Shown piece by piece: positions 25,862 to 34,209 of a DNA stretch of 62,843 nucleotides. The notes below the pieces were generated by a model that worked only from the letters and a program-made list of their open reading frames with translations, was not told the origin of the DNA and searched no databases. The stretch's first letter is position 1. Each line of letters opens with the position of its first letter. Source of the stretch: an uncultured Oscillospiraceae bacterium (GTDB lineage: Bacteria > Bacillota > Clostridia > Oscillospirales > Ruminococcaceae). The position numbers and the translations under genes were made by a program. The stretch spans positions 1 to 62,843 of the forward strand of contig CABUEI010000009.1 in NCBI GenBank assembly GCA_902490585.1, read 5' to 3'.

Positions 25862-26591
25862 GTTTAAATTCACCCGTGACCTTATAGACGGACTGGCAAA
25901 GCAGAATGTCGTGCTGATGACCGGTATAGTAAATGCACCTGTCATAATCGCCGCTACGACTTTCAAAAAAGGCGTTGTAATTGCACTTGCCTTTGCGATA
26001 ATATCGTTCCTGACGATCGTTACCTGTTCGTTTGTTCCAAAAAAGATAGTTTATACTCTCAGAGTAATTATATATGCGCTGGTAGGCTCGGTCTATTATA
26101 TCCCGACGGTACTTCTTTTAGAGCAGATTTTCCCTCTTACCGTCGAACTTATCGGAATATATATGCCGCTTATCATTACAAATGCGCTTATATTCTCGAA
26201 AACGGAGAGCCGTTTTTATCTTGAAAGCAAGCTGAAAATGATAATAGACGTAATCTTCTTTGCGGCAGGATTCGGCATCGTATGCGTGCTGACGGGAGGA
26301 TTCAGAGAAATTATCTGTTTCGGTACATTTGCCGGAATACAGCTGTTTGATTTCAAGATTGCGGCTTTTGAATCGCCTTTCGGCGGATTTATACTTGTCG
26401 GAATCATGGCAGGAACGTTCAGGGCGCTGTACAACTATCTGCGTAACCGCAGAATAAGACAGAACAGCGAGGAACAGAACATGGCGGCGGCAGAACAGAC
26501 ATTCCGCTCAAGCACGGAAAGCAATGACGGCGGACAACCTGCAATGATCGCCGAAAAAGACAACAGCGTAAAGGAGCAGAGCAATGGATAA
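25815..26591 (+). CDS. RnfE/NqrD-like membrane protein lacking cluster cysteines
   Basis: 258 residues with six hydrophobic helices in the RnfA/RnfE (NqrD/NqrE) fold: LAKQNVVLMTGIVNAPV, YMPLIITNALIFSKTESR and GGFREIICFG line up with family blocks. In Rnf/Nqr this subunit gives two Cys to a [2Fe-2S] cluster within the membrane, one after the LLGL block and one in TNCxI. Both are absent: the first block reads TGIVNAP (37-42) and the second TNAL (Ala124). A polar tail (~215-258) is extra. The gene begins inside the rnfD-like gene and overlaps the rnfA-like gene by 8 bp, so the three are translationally linked. Confidence 0.75.
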   Translation: MAQAKQMKPEKTRKSEFKFTRDLIDGLAKQNVVLMTGIVNAPVIIAATTFKKGVVIALAFAIISFLTIVTCSFVPKKIVYTLRVIIYALVGSVYYIPTVLLLEQIFPLTVELIGIYMPLIITNALIFSKTESRFYLESKLKMIIDVIFFAAGFGIVCVLTGGFREIICFGTFAGIQLFDFKIAAFESPFGGFILVGIMAGTFRALYNYLRNRRIRQNSEEQNMAAAEQTFRSSTESNDGGQPAMIAEKDNSVKEQSNG

Positions 26592-27180
26592 ATTAGCACT
26601 GTTTATCAATACCGCTATGCTTGCGATGTTTGTCGAGAATGCGATATTCTCCCGTGCACTCGGCACAAGTGTGGCGTTCTACGCATCAAGAAAAAAAGAA
26701 AGCATATTCGGACTTGGACTGGGCATAACATACGTTATCGTGGTTTCAAGCTGTATCACGTTCTTTGTTGACGGGTGGCTGGCTGATTGGCAGTATTTCT
26801 ATGTTGTCATGCCGCTTATATATACCCTGATAGTGAGCATAGTATATACGGGCAGTCTGCTTCTGCTGTGGAGATTTCTGCCGAAAATATTCAGAAATAT
26901 AAAGAAATACGTTCATCTGTCGGTATTCAATGCAACGGTGCTCGGTGCACTGTTCCTGAACACGGCGTATCATGGGGATTTCTTTTCATACATGGGATTC
27001 GGAGTAGGTATTGCGGCAGGCTTTTTCATTGCGGTGTTCTTCCTTCATATCGCAAACGAAAGACTGAATTCACCGCTTATCCCCGAAGCTTTCAGAGGTA
27101 TGCCGATAATGATGGTATTTGTCGGCATAATGTCACTTGCATTCTATGCGCTGACAGGATATAATACAGGCGCTATCTGA
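26584..27180 (+). CDS. RnfA/NqrE-like membrane protein lacking cluster cysteines
   Basis: 198 residues with six helices. Family blocks: FVENAIFSRALG, SRKKESIFGLGLGITYVIV, FFLHIANERLNSPLIPEAFRGMPIMMVFVGIMSLAF; the last matches the ERL...P.PFRG...I..GLMSLAF end of RnfA. The cluster-ligand positions LGLCPF and TNCAVLG read LGTSVAF (Ser29) and FNATVLG (Ala117), so neither Cys remains. With the previous two genes it forms a three-gene module without RnfB, RnfC or RnfG. A role in electron transfer is uncertain; some other transport or scaffold function is possible. Confidence 0.75.
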   Translation: MDKLALFINTAMLAMFVENAIFSRALGTSVAFYASRKKESIFGLGLGITYVIVVSSCITFFVDGWLADWQYFYVVMPLIYTLIVSIVYTGSLLLLWRFLPKIFRNIKKYVHLSVFNATVLGALFLNTAYHGDFFSYMGFGVGIAAGFFIAVFFLHIANERLNSPLIPEAFRGMPIMMVFVGIMSLAFYALTGYNTGAI

Positions 27181-27206
27181 TAATTTCTTAAAATGGAGAT
27201 ACTGAT

Positions 27207-28490
27207 ATGAGCAGAAAAAAAGGATTCAAGGTAAAACGTTCAAGAAGAAATCTGTACAAAAGACGTAAAAGCACGGGCAGAAAGATATTTGACGGCGTTC
27301 TGTTCGTTGTGATACTCGGTGCACTTGTGTTCGTGGGCTACTCGGTAGCATCACCGCTGATAAAGTTCTTCGGAGGAAACGGGGATACTTCGTCGGTAAG
27401 CGAACCTGCGTGGACACCGCCCGAATCACTGCCCGAAACGTCAAATGATAATTCGCATGCGAATACTTCGGGTAATACCTCCGACAGTACAAGCGGTAAC
27501 AATACATCAAAGGACAACACATCTTCCGATACGCCGGCTGAGGTAACGTCATTATTTGCGACAGCGGCTCCCGACTCTGCACTGAAGAGTGAGGACGCAC
27601 TTAACAAATACCTTGCCACAGCAAAGGAGAACGGCTATAACACGGTCGTATTCACGCTTAAAAACACGACCGGCGAACTGTTATATAAATCTTCGCTCAA
27701 GGCTGTAAAAGACAATACAGACGTAAATAAGGGCAGTCTGACGGCGGCTCAGATAGTAAAGGCTTGCAAGACGGCAGAGATTACTCCCGTGGCGGCTATA
27801 ACAACACTGTACGACAGAAAGACACCGTATCTTTTCGACAACGCAGGATATATAATTACCGACGGCGACTGGAGCTGGCTTGATTCGGCGGCTGACAACG
27901 GCGGTAAACCGTGGACAACGCCTTATTCAACCGACGCTGTAAATTATTATGCGGATATCTGCGGCGAGCTTGCCAAGGCAGGATTTACGGATATAGAGCT
28001 TGAAAATACGATTTTCCCGAACTTCCAGTCGTATGACTATTCGCTGTTATCAAAGGATTTGCAGAATGCAAACAGAAGCGAAAAGCTTGCGGCTCTGGCT
28101 GATGCGTGTGCAAAGAAAGCAAAAGACGCAAACGCTACCGCAACAGTAGAAATTAAAGCTGACGCACTGCTCACAATGTCTGCTACAGCTTATGACGGTA
28201 CGGCTGAGATATGGTCGGCTAAGGACAAGATGGGCGACAGCAGAGTGCTTGTAACTATGGATATGTCGCTCCTCGGCACAAAGCTCCAGACTTCCGCAGA
28301 CAAGACTACAACGGTTGAAAAGGATAAGGTCAAGGCTGTAAACCAGATATTCACCCTTGTAAAGAAAACAGTCGGAGATAAGGAAATCGCAGTCGGAATA
28401 ACCGGCAGTTCAAATTTATCGGCGGACGAAATCAAGAATTGTAAAACAGCGCTTGAAAAACTCGGATTTACCGATATAAGATTTGAATAA
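27207..28490 (+). CDS. Secreted or anchored putative glycoside hydrolase (DUF4015-like)
   Basis: 427 residues: a strongly basic N-terminus, one membrane helix (about 28-50), a Ser/Thr/Asn-rich linker (60-110), then a TIM-barrel-like domain. NGYNTVVFTLKNTTGELLY, ITPVAAITTLYD and ELAKAGFTDIELENTIFP follow the DUF4015/'putative glycosyl hydrolase' pattern. Catalytic residues cannot be assigned with certainty; Glu in DIELENTIFP is a candidate. It follows the Rnf-like trio by 26 bp and precedes yajC, so it may be part of the same transcript. Substrate unknown. Confidence 0.65.
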   Translation: MSRKKGFKVKRSRRNLYKRRKSTGRKIFDGVLFVVILGALVFVGYSVASPLIKFFGGNGDTSSVSEPAWTPPESLPETSNDNSHANTSGNTSDSTSGNNTSKDNTSSDTPAEVTSLFATAAPDSALKSEDALNKYLATAKENGYNTVVFTLKNTTGELLYKSSLKAVKDNTDVNKGSLTAAQIVKACKTAEITPVAAITTLYDRKTPYLFDNAGYIITDGDWSWLDSAADNGGKPWTTPYSTDAVNYYADICGELAKAGFTDIELENTIFPNFQSYDYSLLSKDLQNANRSEKLAALADACAKKAKDANATATVEIKADALLTMSATAYDGTAEIWSAKDKMGDSRVLVTMDMSLLGTKLQTSADKTTTVEKDKVKAVNQIFTLVKKTVGDKEIAVGITGSSNLSADEIKNCKTALEKLGFTDIRFE

Positions 28491-28584
28491 ATACACAAAA
28501 GTGCTTGCAATTGTAGCACTTTTAAGGTATAATTAAAGAATAACGTAAGAGCGAATATCGCACGGAAAAAGAAAGGAATACAAA

Positions 28585-28941
28585 ATGACAGAATTACTGA
28601 CATTATTAACAAGCGGACAGACAGCAACAACTACAGGACAGGGCGGAAACGATATACTGAGCATACTCACAATGCTTATCCCCCTTGCACTTATGATAGT
28701 TATCTTCTACTTCCTTATAATCAGACCTGAGAAGAAGCGTGGTAAGAAGATGCAGGAAATGCTCAACAACCTTGAAGTTGCAGACGAAGTTGTAACAACA
28801 GGCGGTATTATAGGCAGAGTATTAAGAGTTACAGATGACACTGTACTTATCGAAACAGGTTCAGACAGAACAAAGATCCGTGTTTTAAAGAGCAGTATCG
28901 CTGAGAACAGAACTGTTCATGACGACGCTGAAACAAAGTAA
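28585..28941 (+). CDS. yajC: Preprotein translocase subunit YajC
   Basis: Accessory subunit of the Sec translocon. The 118-residue product has one membrane helix (about 28-50, LTMLIPLALMIVIFYFLIIRP) and the KGKKMQEMLNNLEVADEVVTTGGIIGRV signature of YajC in near-family form. A clear RBS (AAAGGA) precedes the ATG. It ends in a terminator. Confidence 0.93.
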   Translation: MTELLTLLTSGQTATTTGQGGNDILSILTMLIPLALMIVIFYFLIIRPEKKRGKKMQEMLNNLEVADEVVTTGGIIGRVLRVTDDTVLIETGSDRTKIRVLKSSIAENRTVHDDAETK

Positions 28942-28957
28942 GATATTATAACAAACG

Positions 28958-28991
28958 ACACCCCTACGGCTCAGGCTGTGGGGGTGTTTTT
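28958..28991 (+). terminator. Terminator of yajC
   Basis: ACACCCC / GGGGTGT stem with a loop of about 15 nt, then TTTTT. Confidence 0.75.
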
Positions 28992-28992
28992 A

Positions 28993-29040
28993 CAGCAAAA
29001 AATCCACCGTATTACGAAAAATACGGTGGATTTTTTGCTG
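28993..29040. terminator. Long perfect hairpin, bidirectional terminator
   Basis: A perfect 20-bp stem (CAGCAAAAAATCCACCGTAT and its complement) around an 8-nt loop lies between convergent yajC and the SLOG gene. Internal A6 and T6 runs in both arms suit termination on either strand. Confidence 0.8.
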
Positions 29041-29056
29041 TTAACGTGTTTGTACA

Positions 29057-29545
29057 TTACATATCAAACAGGTTGATCAATTCAATGCCTTTGGCTTCAG
29101 CCATGCGGACAGTCTGACCTGTGCCGCTTCTGCTGTTGCTTTCATCGTAATAAGCAACACAGCAGTCGGCAAGCTCAACCATTCGTGCATTACGCTGTTT
29201 CATGCAGTCTTTGGTGTATTCACTGCCGATGTACTCTACGCTGTCTGCCGCCATCATTATAGCGTAAAATTCCTGTTTGTCGTTATAGCTCCAGTTCTTT
29301 GTCTGTTCTTCATTAGAACAGGGGAGAACGAGGTGGAGTTTTATATCAAGTGCCTTGCGTTTTCTAAGATACAGCACCATGTGGGCACACATAGTGTCAA
29401 AACCGAGAGCACCGCCGCAATAAAAATCGGTTACGCCCCGTTTTACAAGTCCGCATATTGTGCTGTCAAGCAGAGATTTGAGTGCATACATATCGGAACA
29501 TTCAATTTTCCTGTGTCCTGTAAAGCATACAGCTGTCATACGCAA
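29057..29545 (-). CDS. SLOG-family protein (DUF1273-like)
   Basis: 162 residues of Rossmann-like SLOG fold: AVCFTGHRKI at the N-terminus, YCGGALGFDTMCA (43-55) and KQRNARMVELADCCVAYYDES. Members such as YpsA bind nucleotide-like ligands; the exact function is unknown. SLOG domains also occur in defence systems, but nothing around this gene suggests that here. It is a single-gene unit. Confidence 0.75.
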   Translation of the reverse strand: MRMTAVCFTGHRKIECSDMYALKSLLDSTICGLVKRGVTDFYCGGALGFDTMCAHMVLYLRKRKALDIKLHLVLPCSNEEQTKNWSYNDKQEFYAIMMAADSVEYIGSEYTKDCMKQRNARMVELADCCVAYYDESNSRSGTGQTVRMAEAKGIELINLFDM

Positions 29546-29622
29546 AGCCCCCTTAATACAGAAAAATAAGCCGTATCTGCGTTTAACAAATACGGCTGAT
29601 TATGCTAAAGCAAGATGTAAGA

Positions 29623-29853
29623 TCAGTCAACCTTTTCTTCGATGAACTTAACAATGTCACCGACAGTCTTGATCTTTTCAACCTGATCATCGGGGATCTC
29701 GATGTCGAACTCTTCTTCAAAGCTCATAACGAGGTCTACAACGTCAAGTGAGTCAGCGCCGAGGTCATCTGTGATGCTAGCAGCTTCTGTAACCTTGTCT
29801 TCTTCAACGTCGAGCTGATCAACGATTATCTTCTTTACCTTATCAAATACCAT
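29623..29853 (-). CDS. acpP: Acyl carrier protein
   Basis: Carries growing acyl chains for the fab enzymes encoded upstream. The 76-residue acidic four-helix protein has the phosphopantetheine serine in DDLGADSLDVVDL (Ser36). GGAGGAGA-like sequence precedes the start. In many Clostridia acpP sits between fabH and fabK or beside fabD; here it follows accA by 311 bp with its own promoter. Confidence 0.96.
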   Translation of the reverse strand: MVFDKVKKIIVDQLDVEEDKVTEAASITDDLGADSLDVVDLVMSFEEEFDIEIPDDQVEKIKTVGDIVKFIEEKVD

Positions 29854-29899
29854 TTGAAATCTCCTCCGTGTTTTGTAAAAGAAATTTTCTTTCGTTAAT

Positions 29900-29928
29900 A
29901 TTATACGGCATTACGCCGAAATAATCAA
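29900..29928 (-). promoter_or_regulatory. Promoter of acpP
   Basis: On the minus strand TTGATT (29928-29923) and TATAAT (29905-29900) are 17 nt apart. The spacer contains the dyad CGGC, 5 nt, GCCG, a possible operator. This allows acpP expression apart from the acc/fab genes. Confidence 0.7.
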
Positions 29929-30107
29929 GTCGTATTTACAACAAATACATTAAAAAAATGTCTAAATTTGCGGTGTGTATTTCTACAATTTGCACAACTT
30001 TCAATAGGTTGCCGAAAGCTGTTGCATTACCGTTCAGAATAATGAATAAGCAGTAACACATTGTGACCGCCGATAACGTAAGTTACACAAATCGCAAGCC
30101 GTCAGAA
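29929..30107. other. Intergenic region between the acpP promoter and a tandem repeat
   Basis: No gene or clear terminator is seen for the acc/fab operon in this AT-rich stretch. Confidence 0.4.
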
Positions 30108-30165
30108 CGGCGAATTTGGAGCGGCTCACAGCCGCACGGCGAATTTGAGGTGGCTCACAGCCGCT
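30108..30165. repeat. Tandem 29-bp repeat at the 3' end of accA
   Basis: Two copies (30108-30136 and 30137-30165) of CGGCGAATTTG...GGCTCACAGCCGC, each with a GCGGCTCACAGCCGC-type hairpin. The second copy reaches the accA stop codon. The core resembles the hairpin of the larger repeats at 47.6 and 48.6 kb. Confidence 0.75.
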
Positions 30166-30968
30166 TACTCGGAGAATACGCCGATTTTGCGGAACTTGTT
30201 GTAACGGTTTTCGAGAAGCGTCGGGATATCAACCTTCGACAACCTTTCAACCGCACTTATAAGATATTCCGAAATATTGTCCGCTGTCTGTGCAGGGTCG
30301 GTGTGGGCACCGCCTACAGATTCGGAAATTATCTTATCGCATACACCGAAATTGTATAAATCATCTGCGGTGATCTTCATCAGATCTGCCGCTTCCTTTT
30401 CTCTTGAGGGGTCTTTCCAGAGAATAGACGCAAAACCTCTAGGTGAGATTACCGAGTATAAAGCGTGTTCGAGCATGGCAAGCTCATCGCATACGGCAAG
30501 AGCCAACGCACCGCCGCTTCCGCCTTCACCGAGAACTACCGATATAACGGGTGTTTTCAGCGTCATGAATTCGGCAATGTTCTTTGCTATTGCCTCGCCC
30601 TGTCCTCTTTTTTCTGCCTCTACGCCGCAGAATGCACCGGGAGTATCAACAAAGCATATAACGGGTCTGTGGAACTTCTCAGCCTGATAAGCAAGCCTGA
30701 GTGCTTTTCTGTAGCCCTCGGGGTGCGGCATTGAGAAATTCGACTTCTTGTTTTCATCTAAGTTTCTGCCCTTTACCTGTGCAATTACAGTAACGGGAGT
30801 GCTGTTGAGCGTTGCTATACCTGCCATTATAGCGGCATCGTCACCGTAATGGCGGTCGCCGTGGAACTCTGTGAAATGATTGAATATCGCAGGGATATAG
30901 TCGTTTACGGTAGGACGATTCTTTTCTCTTATTATCTCAAGATGCTGTGTAGCAGTCATATTCGACAT
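30165..30968 (-). CDS. accA: Acetyl-CoA carboxylase carboxyltransferase subunit alpha
   Basis: With AccD, moves CO2 from carboxybiotin to acetyl-CoA. The 267-residue product has FHGDRHYGDDAAIMAGIA, DTPGAFCGVEAEKRGQGEAIA, and VLGEGGSGGALALA of the crotonase-like fold. Shorter than E. coli AccA (~319), as usual in Firmicutes. Last gene of the acc/fab operon. Confidence 0.95.
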   Translation of the reverse strand: MSNMTATQHLEIIREKNRPTVNDYIPAIFNHFTEFHGDRHYGDDAAIMAGIATLNSTPVTVIAQVKGRNLDENKKSNFSMPHPEGYRKALRLAYQAEKFHRPVICFVDTPGAFCGVEAEKRGQGEAIAKNIAEFMTLKTPVISVVLGEGGSGGALALAVCDELAMLEHALYSVISPRGFASILWKDPSREKEAADLMKITADDLYNFGVCDKIISESVGGAHTDPAQTADNISEYLISAVERLSKVDIPTLLENRYNKFRKIGVFSE

Positions 30969-30985
30969 TATTTCTTACCGTCCTT

Positions 30986-31873
30986 TCAACCGTGCTGCCA
31001 GTTGGCACCGATTTTTTTATAATTATGCAGTCTTAATATATTCGACAGCGTTTTACGCATTGAGCGTCTGTCGGCTATCGCATCTACAAAACCGCTTTCA
31101 AGCAGGAATTCTGCCGTCTGGAAGTCATCGGGGAGCTTCTGCTTTATAGTGTCCTGTATAACACGTCTGCCTGCGAATCCTACAAGCACCTTAGGCTCTG
31201 CAAGGATTATATCTCCAAGACTTGCAAAGGACGCTGTAACACCGCCTGTTGTGGGGTCGGTAAGCACCGTGATATAAAGTCCGCCTGCATCGCTGTGACG
31301 TTTTACCGCACCGCTTGTCTTTGCCATCTGCATAAGGGAGATTATACCCTCCTGCATTCTCGCACCGCCCGACGCTGTGAACAGTATAACGGGTAGCTTA
31401 TGCTCAGCGGCATATTCAAACGCTCTTGTTATCTTTTCACCTACAACACTGCCCATGCTCGCCATCATGAAATTTGAGTCCATGATACCGATAACGGCAC
31501 GGTAGCCTCGTATTGTACATTCGCCCGTGACAACTGCGTCTTTAAGTCCTGTGTTTTCCTGCATACCCTTTATCTTCTTCTCGTAATCGGGGAAGCCGAT
31601 AGGGTTAAGGGATACCATGTTCTCATCGAACGGCTTGAAGCTGTCCTTGTCAACCGTTATATCAAGACGTTCCTTAGCGGAAAGTCTTGCGTGATAGTTG
31701 CAGACGGGACAGGTCTTCTTGCGCTTTTCAAACTCGTCCATGTAGAACACGTTCTGACAGCGTGGACACTTGAAGAGCAGGTCCTTGGGTATTTCGGGGG
31801 CAGAAGCTTCTGCCTCGTCCTTCTGTTCCTCGTTAAAACGGTCCTTGACCATTTTAAACAGATCTTCTAACAA
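30986..31873 (-). CDS. accD: Acetyl-CoA carboxylase carboxyltransferase subunit beta
   Basis: Partner of AccA. The N-terminal zinc ribbon has CPRC (35-38) and CPVC, and the acyl-CoA fold follows with FTASGGARMQEGIISLMQMAK and DPTTGGVTASFA. 295 residues. It is 17 bp upstream of accA and 35 bp downstream of accC. Confidence 0.95.
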   Translation of the reverse strand: MLEDLFKMVKDRFNEEQKDEAEASAPEIPKDLLFKCPRCQNVFYMDEFEKRKKTCPVCNYHARLSAKERLDITVDKDSFKPFDENMVSLNPIGFPDYEKKIKGMQENTGLKDAVVTGECTIRGYRAVIGIMDSNFMMASMGSVVGEKITRAFEYAAEHKLPVILFTASGGARMQEGIISLMQMAKTSGAVKRHSDAGGLYITVLTDPTTGGVTASFASLGDIILAEPKVLVGFAGRRVIQDTIKQKLPDDFQTAEFLLESGFVDAIADRRSMRKTLSNILRLHNYKKIGANWQHG

Positions 31874-31908
31874 TTAAAGCACCGCCTTTTCGTTTGCTTG
31901 TGGCATTA

Positions 31909-33258
31909 TCAATAATTCGTCAGATCCTTGCGGTTGAGGAAGCCTATATCGAAATTACCGCTTTCGACATCTTCATCACGCAGGAGATTGAGCTGAAAAT
32001 CAATGTTGGTGTTGATACCCTCAATGAGAAATTCGGAGAGAGCAACTTTCATCTTCTGAATAGCTTCTTTCCTATCTTCGCCCTTTACAAGTACCTTTGC
32101 TATCATGCTGTCGTAGTAAGGGGGTATCTCATATCCCTGATATACCGCCGTATCAATACGCACGCCGAAACCGCCGGGCATGTGGATCGACTTTATCTTA
32201 CCTGGGCAGGGACGGAAGTTGTTTTTAGGCTCTTCCGCATTTATACGGCACTCGATAACGTGACCGGTAAGCTTTATATCCTCCTGCTTATACTGCAAGG
32301 GAAGTCCTGCGGCAATGTTTATCTGTGCTTTTACAAGGTCAACGCCTGTTACCATTTCGGTAACGGGATGTTCAACCTGTATTCTTGCGTTCATCTCCAT
32401 GAAGTAGAAGTTCAGATCCTTATCTACAAGGAATTCTACCGTACCTGCGTTTGCATAACCGCAAGCCTTTGCCGCTCTTACTGCCGCTTCACCCATTCTC
32501 TTACGGAGATCTTCCGTCATTATGGGGCTGGGGCTTTCTTCAAGCACCTTCTGGTTACGGCGCTGTAATGAGCAGTCACGCTCACCGAGATATATTACAT
32601 TTCCGTGCTCGTCTGCAAGGAGCTGTATCTCGACGTGTCGTGGATTTACTATAAACTTTTCAATATATATATCATCGTTTGCAAAGAACTGTTTAGCCTC
32701 CTGCTTTGCGGCGGTCATTGCCGCTTCAAGATCCTCGGGCTTTTCAACAAGTCTTATGCCACGTCCGCCGCCGCCTGCACTGGCTTTTACCATTATCGGA
32801 TAGCCGATCTTTGCGGCGATCTCCTGTGCTTCTTCAAGTGTTTCGACAACACCGTCAGAGCCGGGAACTACGGGAACGTCGTTTTCTATCATTGTCTTCT
32901 TTGCGTTTGCCTTGTCGCCCATGGCATCCATTGCATCTGCACCGGGACCTATGAACTTTATTCCGCACTTGTCGCAAAGACGTACAAAATGGCTGTTTTC
33001 GGAAAGGAAACCGAAACCGGGGTGAATTGCCTGTGCGCCTGTTATCTCGCAGGCGGCAAGCAGTGCCTTTGAATTAAGATAGCTGTCCTTTGACGGAGCA
33101 GGTCCTATACATACCGCTTCGTCGGCTATCTGGGCGTGGAGCGCAGTCCTGTCGGCTGTCGAATATACTGCGACAGTCTTTATACCGAGCTCTCTGCACG
33201 CACGGATTATTCTAATAGCGATCTCGCCTCTGTTGGCGATGAGTATCTTATTGAACAT
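31909..33258 (-). CDS. accC: Biotin carboxylase
   Basis: ATP-dependent carboxylation of biotin on AccB. The 449-residue ATP-grasp enzyme shows FNKILIANRGEIAIRIIRAC, HPGFGFLSEN, VKASAGGGGRGIR, EKFIVNPRHVEIQ and MNARIQVEHPVTEMVTG, all standard marks. Confidence 0.96.
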   Translation of the reverse strand: MFNKILIANRGEIAIRIIRACRELGIKTVAVYSTADRTALHAQIADEAVCIGPAPSKDSYLNSKALLAACEITGAQAIHPGFGFLSENSHFVRLCDKCGIKFIGPGADAMDAMGDKANAKKTMIENDVPVVPGSDGVVETLEEAQEIAAKIGYPIMVKASAGGGGRGIRLVEKPEDLEAAMTAAKQEAKQFFANDDIYIEKFIVNPRHVEIQLLADEHGNVIYLGERDCSLQRRNQKVLEESPSPIMTEDLRKRMGEAAVRAAKACGYANAGTVEFLVDKDLNFYFMEMNARIQVEHPVTEMVTGVDLVKAQINIAAGLPLQYKQEDIKLTGHVIECRINAEEPKNNFRPCPGKIKSIHMPGGFGVRIDTAVYQGYEIPPYYDSMIAKVLVKGEDRKEAIQKMKVALSEFLIEGINTNIDFQLNLLRDEDVESGNFDIGFLNRKDLTNY

Positions 33259-33275
33259 ACAGCGTTTGCCTTCCG

Positions 33276-33704
33276 TTACTTGATAGCAAAGGTGATCTCT
33301 GCGGATACCGCTTTTTCACCGTTTACCGTTGCAAGAGCCTTGCCGACACCGATAGGACCTTTTACCTTTATTATCTCGACTTCGAGCTTTAAAAGGTCAC
33401 CGGGCACTACCTGTCTTCTGAACTTTGCATCCTTGACACCGCCGAACAGACCTATCTTTCCCTTGTTCTCGGGGAGTGCAAGCATTGCTACTGCGCCTGC
33501 CTGAGCAAGCATCTCAAGCATAAGTACGCCGGGAACTACCGGATAACCGGGGAAATGTCCCTTGAACCAGAACTCGTCCTCGTTCATATACTTTGTGGCA
33601 ACTACACGCTGACCGGGTTCCATCTCTTCGATCGTATCTATAAGCAGGAACGGATCTCTGTGAGGGATTATCTCCATTATCTGCTCTTTATTCATAAGTG
33701 ACAT
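33276..33704 (-). CDS. fabZ: 3-hydroxyacyl-ACP dehydratase FabZ
   Basis: Dehydrates 3-hydroxyacyl-ACP during elongation. A 142-residue hotdog fold with IIPHRDPFLLID (catalytic His15) and WFKGHFPGYPVVPGVLMLEMLAQ (catalytic Glu within GVLMLE). It lies between accB and accC, as in other Clostridia. Confidence 0.95.
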   Translation of the reverse strand: MSLMNKEQIMEIIPHRDPFLLIDTIEEMEPGQRVVATKYMNEDEFWFKGHFPGYPVVPGVLMLEMLAQAGAVAMLALPENKGKIGLFGGVKDAKFRRQVVPGDLLKLEVEIIKVKGPIGVGKALATVNGEKAVSAEITFAIK

Positions 33705-33717
33705 ATACAGTCCTCCG

Positions 33718-34191
33718 TTATTCTATTATGATGAGCGGCTGACCGAACTCTACAGCCTCTCCGTCCTTTACTGCGATTGACTTTACAGTACCCGAAATAT
33801 CAGCCTGTATCTCGTTCATAACCTTCATGCTCTCAACGATGCAGACCGTGTCGCCCTCGTTTACCTTATCGCCGACCTTTACAAAAGGAGGCTTTGTGGG
33901 AGAGGGGGCAGAGTAGAATGTACCTACGATAGGGCTCTTTATGCTCTTGCCCGTATCAGCAGGTGCCGCTGCGGGAGCTGTCTGCTCTGCGGCTGTCGGA
34001 GCTGTGGGAGCAGTTGCCATAGCCATGGGAGGCATTGCAGACATCATGGGCGGTGCAGGAGGGGGATTCTTCTGACCGAGTTCAATCTCGAACTTGTCGT
34101 TCTTTACATACATATAGGACAGACCGCTGTCCTTCATAATACCGATAAATTCCTTTACGGCATCGGTAAGCGAATTAGTTTCAAACTGCAT
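33718..34191 (-). CDS. accB: Biotin carboxyl carrier protein of acetyl-CoA carboxylase
   Basis: Carries biotin between AccC and AccAD. The 157-residue product has an N-terminal helix region, a Pro/Ala/Met linker (about 43-80) and the biotinyl domain: GTFYSAPSP and CIVESMKVMNE with biotin Lys123. The attachment motif reads ESMK rather than the commoner EAMK. Confidence 0.94.
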   Translation of the reverse strand: MQFETNSLTDAVKEFIGIMKDSGLSYMYVKNDKFEIELGQKNPPPAPPMMSAMPPMAMATAPTAPTAAEQTAPAAAPADTGKSIKSPIVGTFYSAPSPTKPPFVKVGDKVNEGDTVCIVESMKVMNEIQADISGTVKSIAVKDGEAVEFGQPLIIIE

Positions 34192-34209
34192 ATTGTGTCA
34201 ACCTTTCTC

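Noticed and set aside
29057..29545. SLOG gene considered as part of a defence system
   Set aside because: It stands alone between terminators, with no effector, nuclease or TIR partner beside it.
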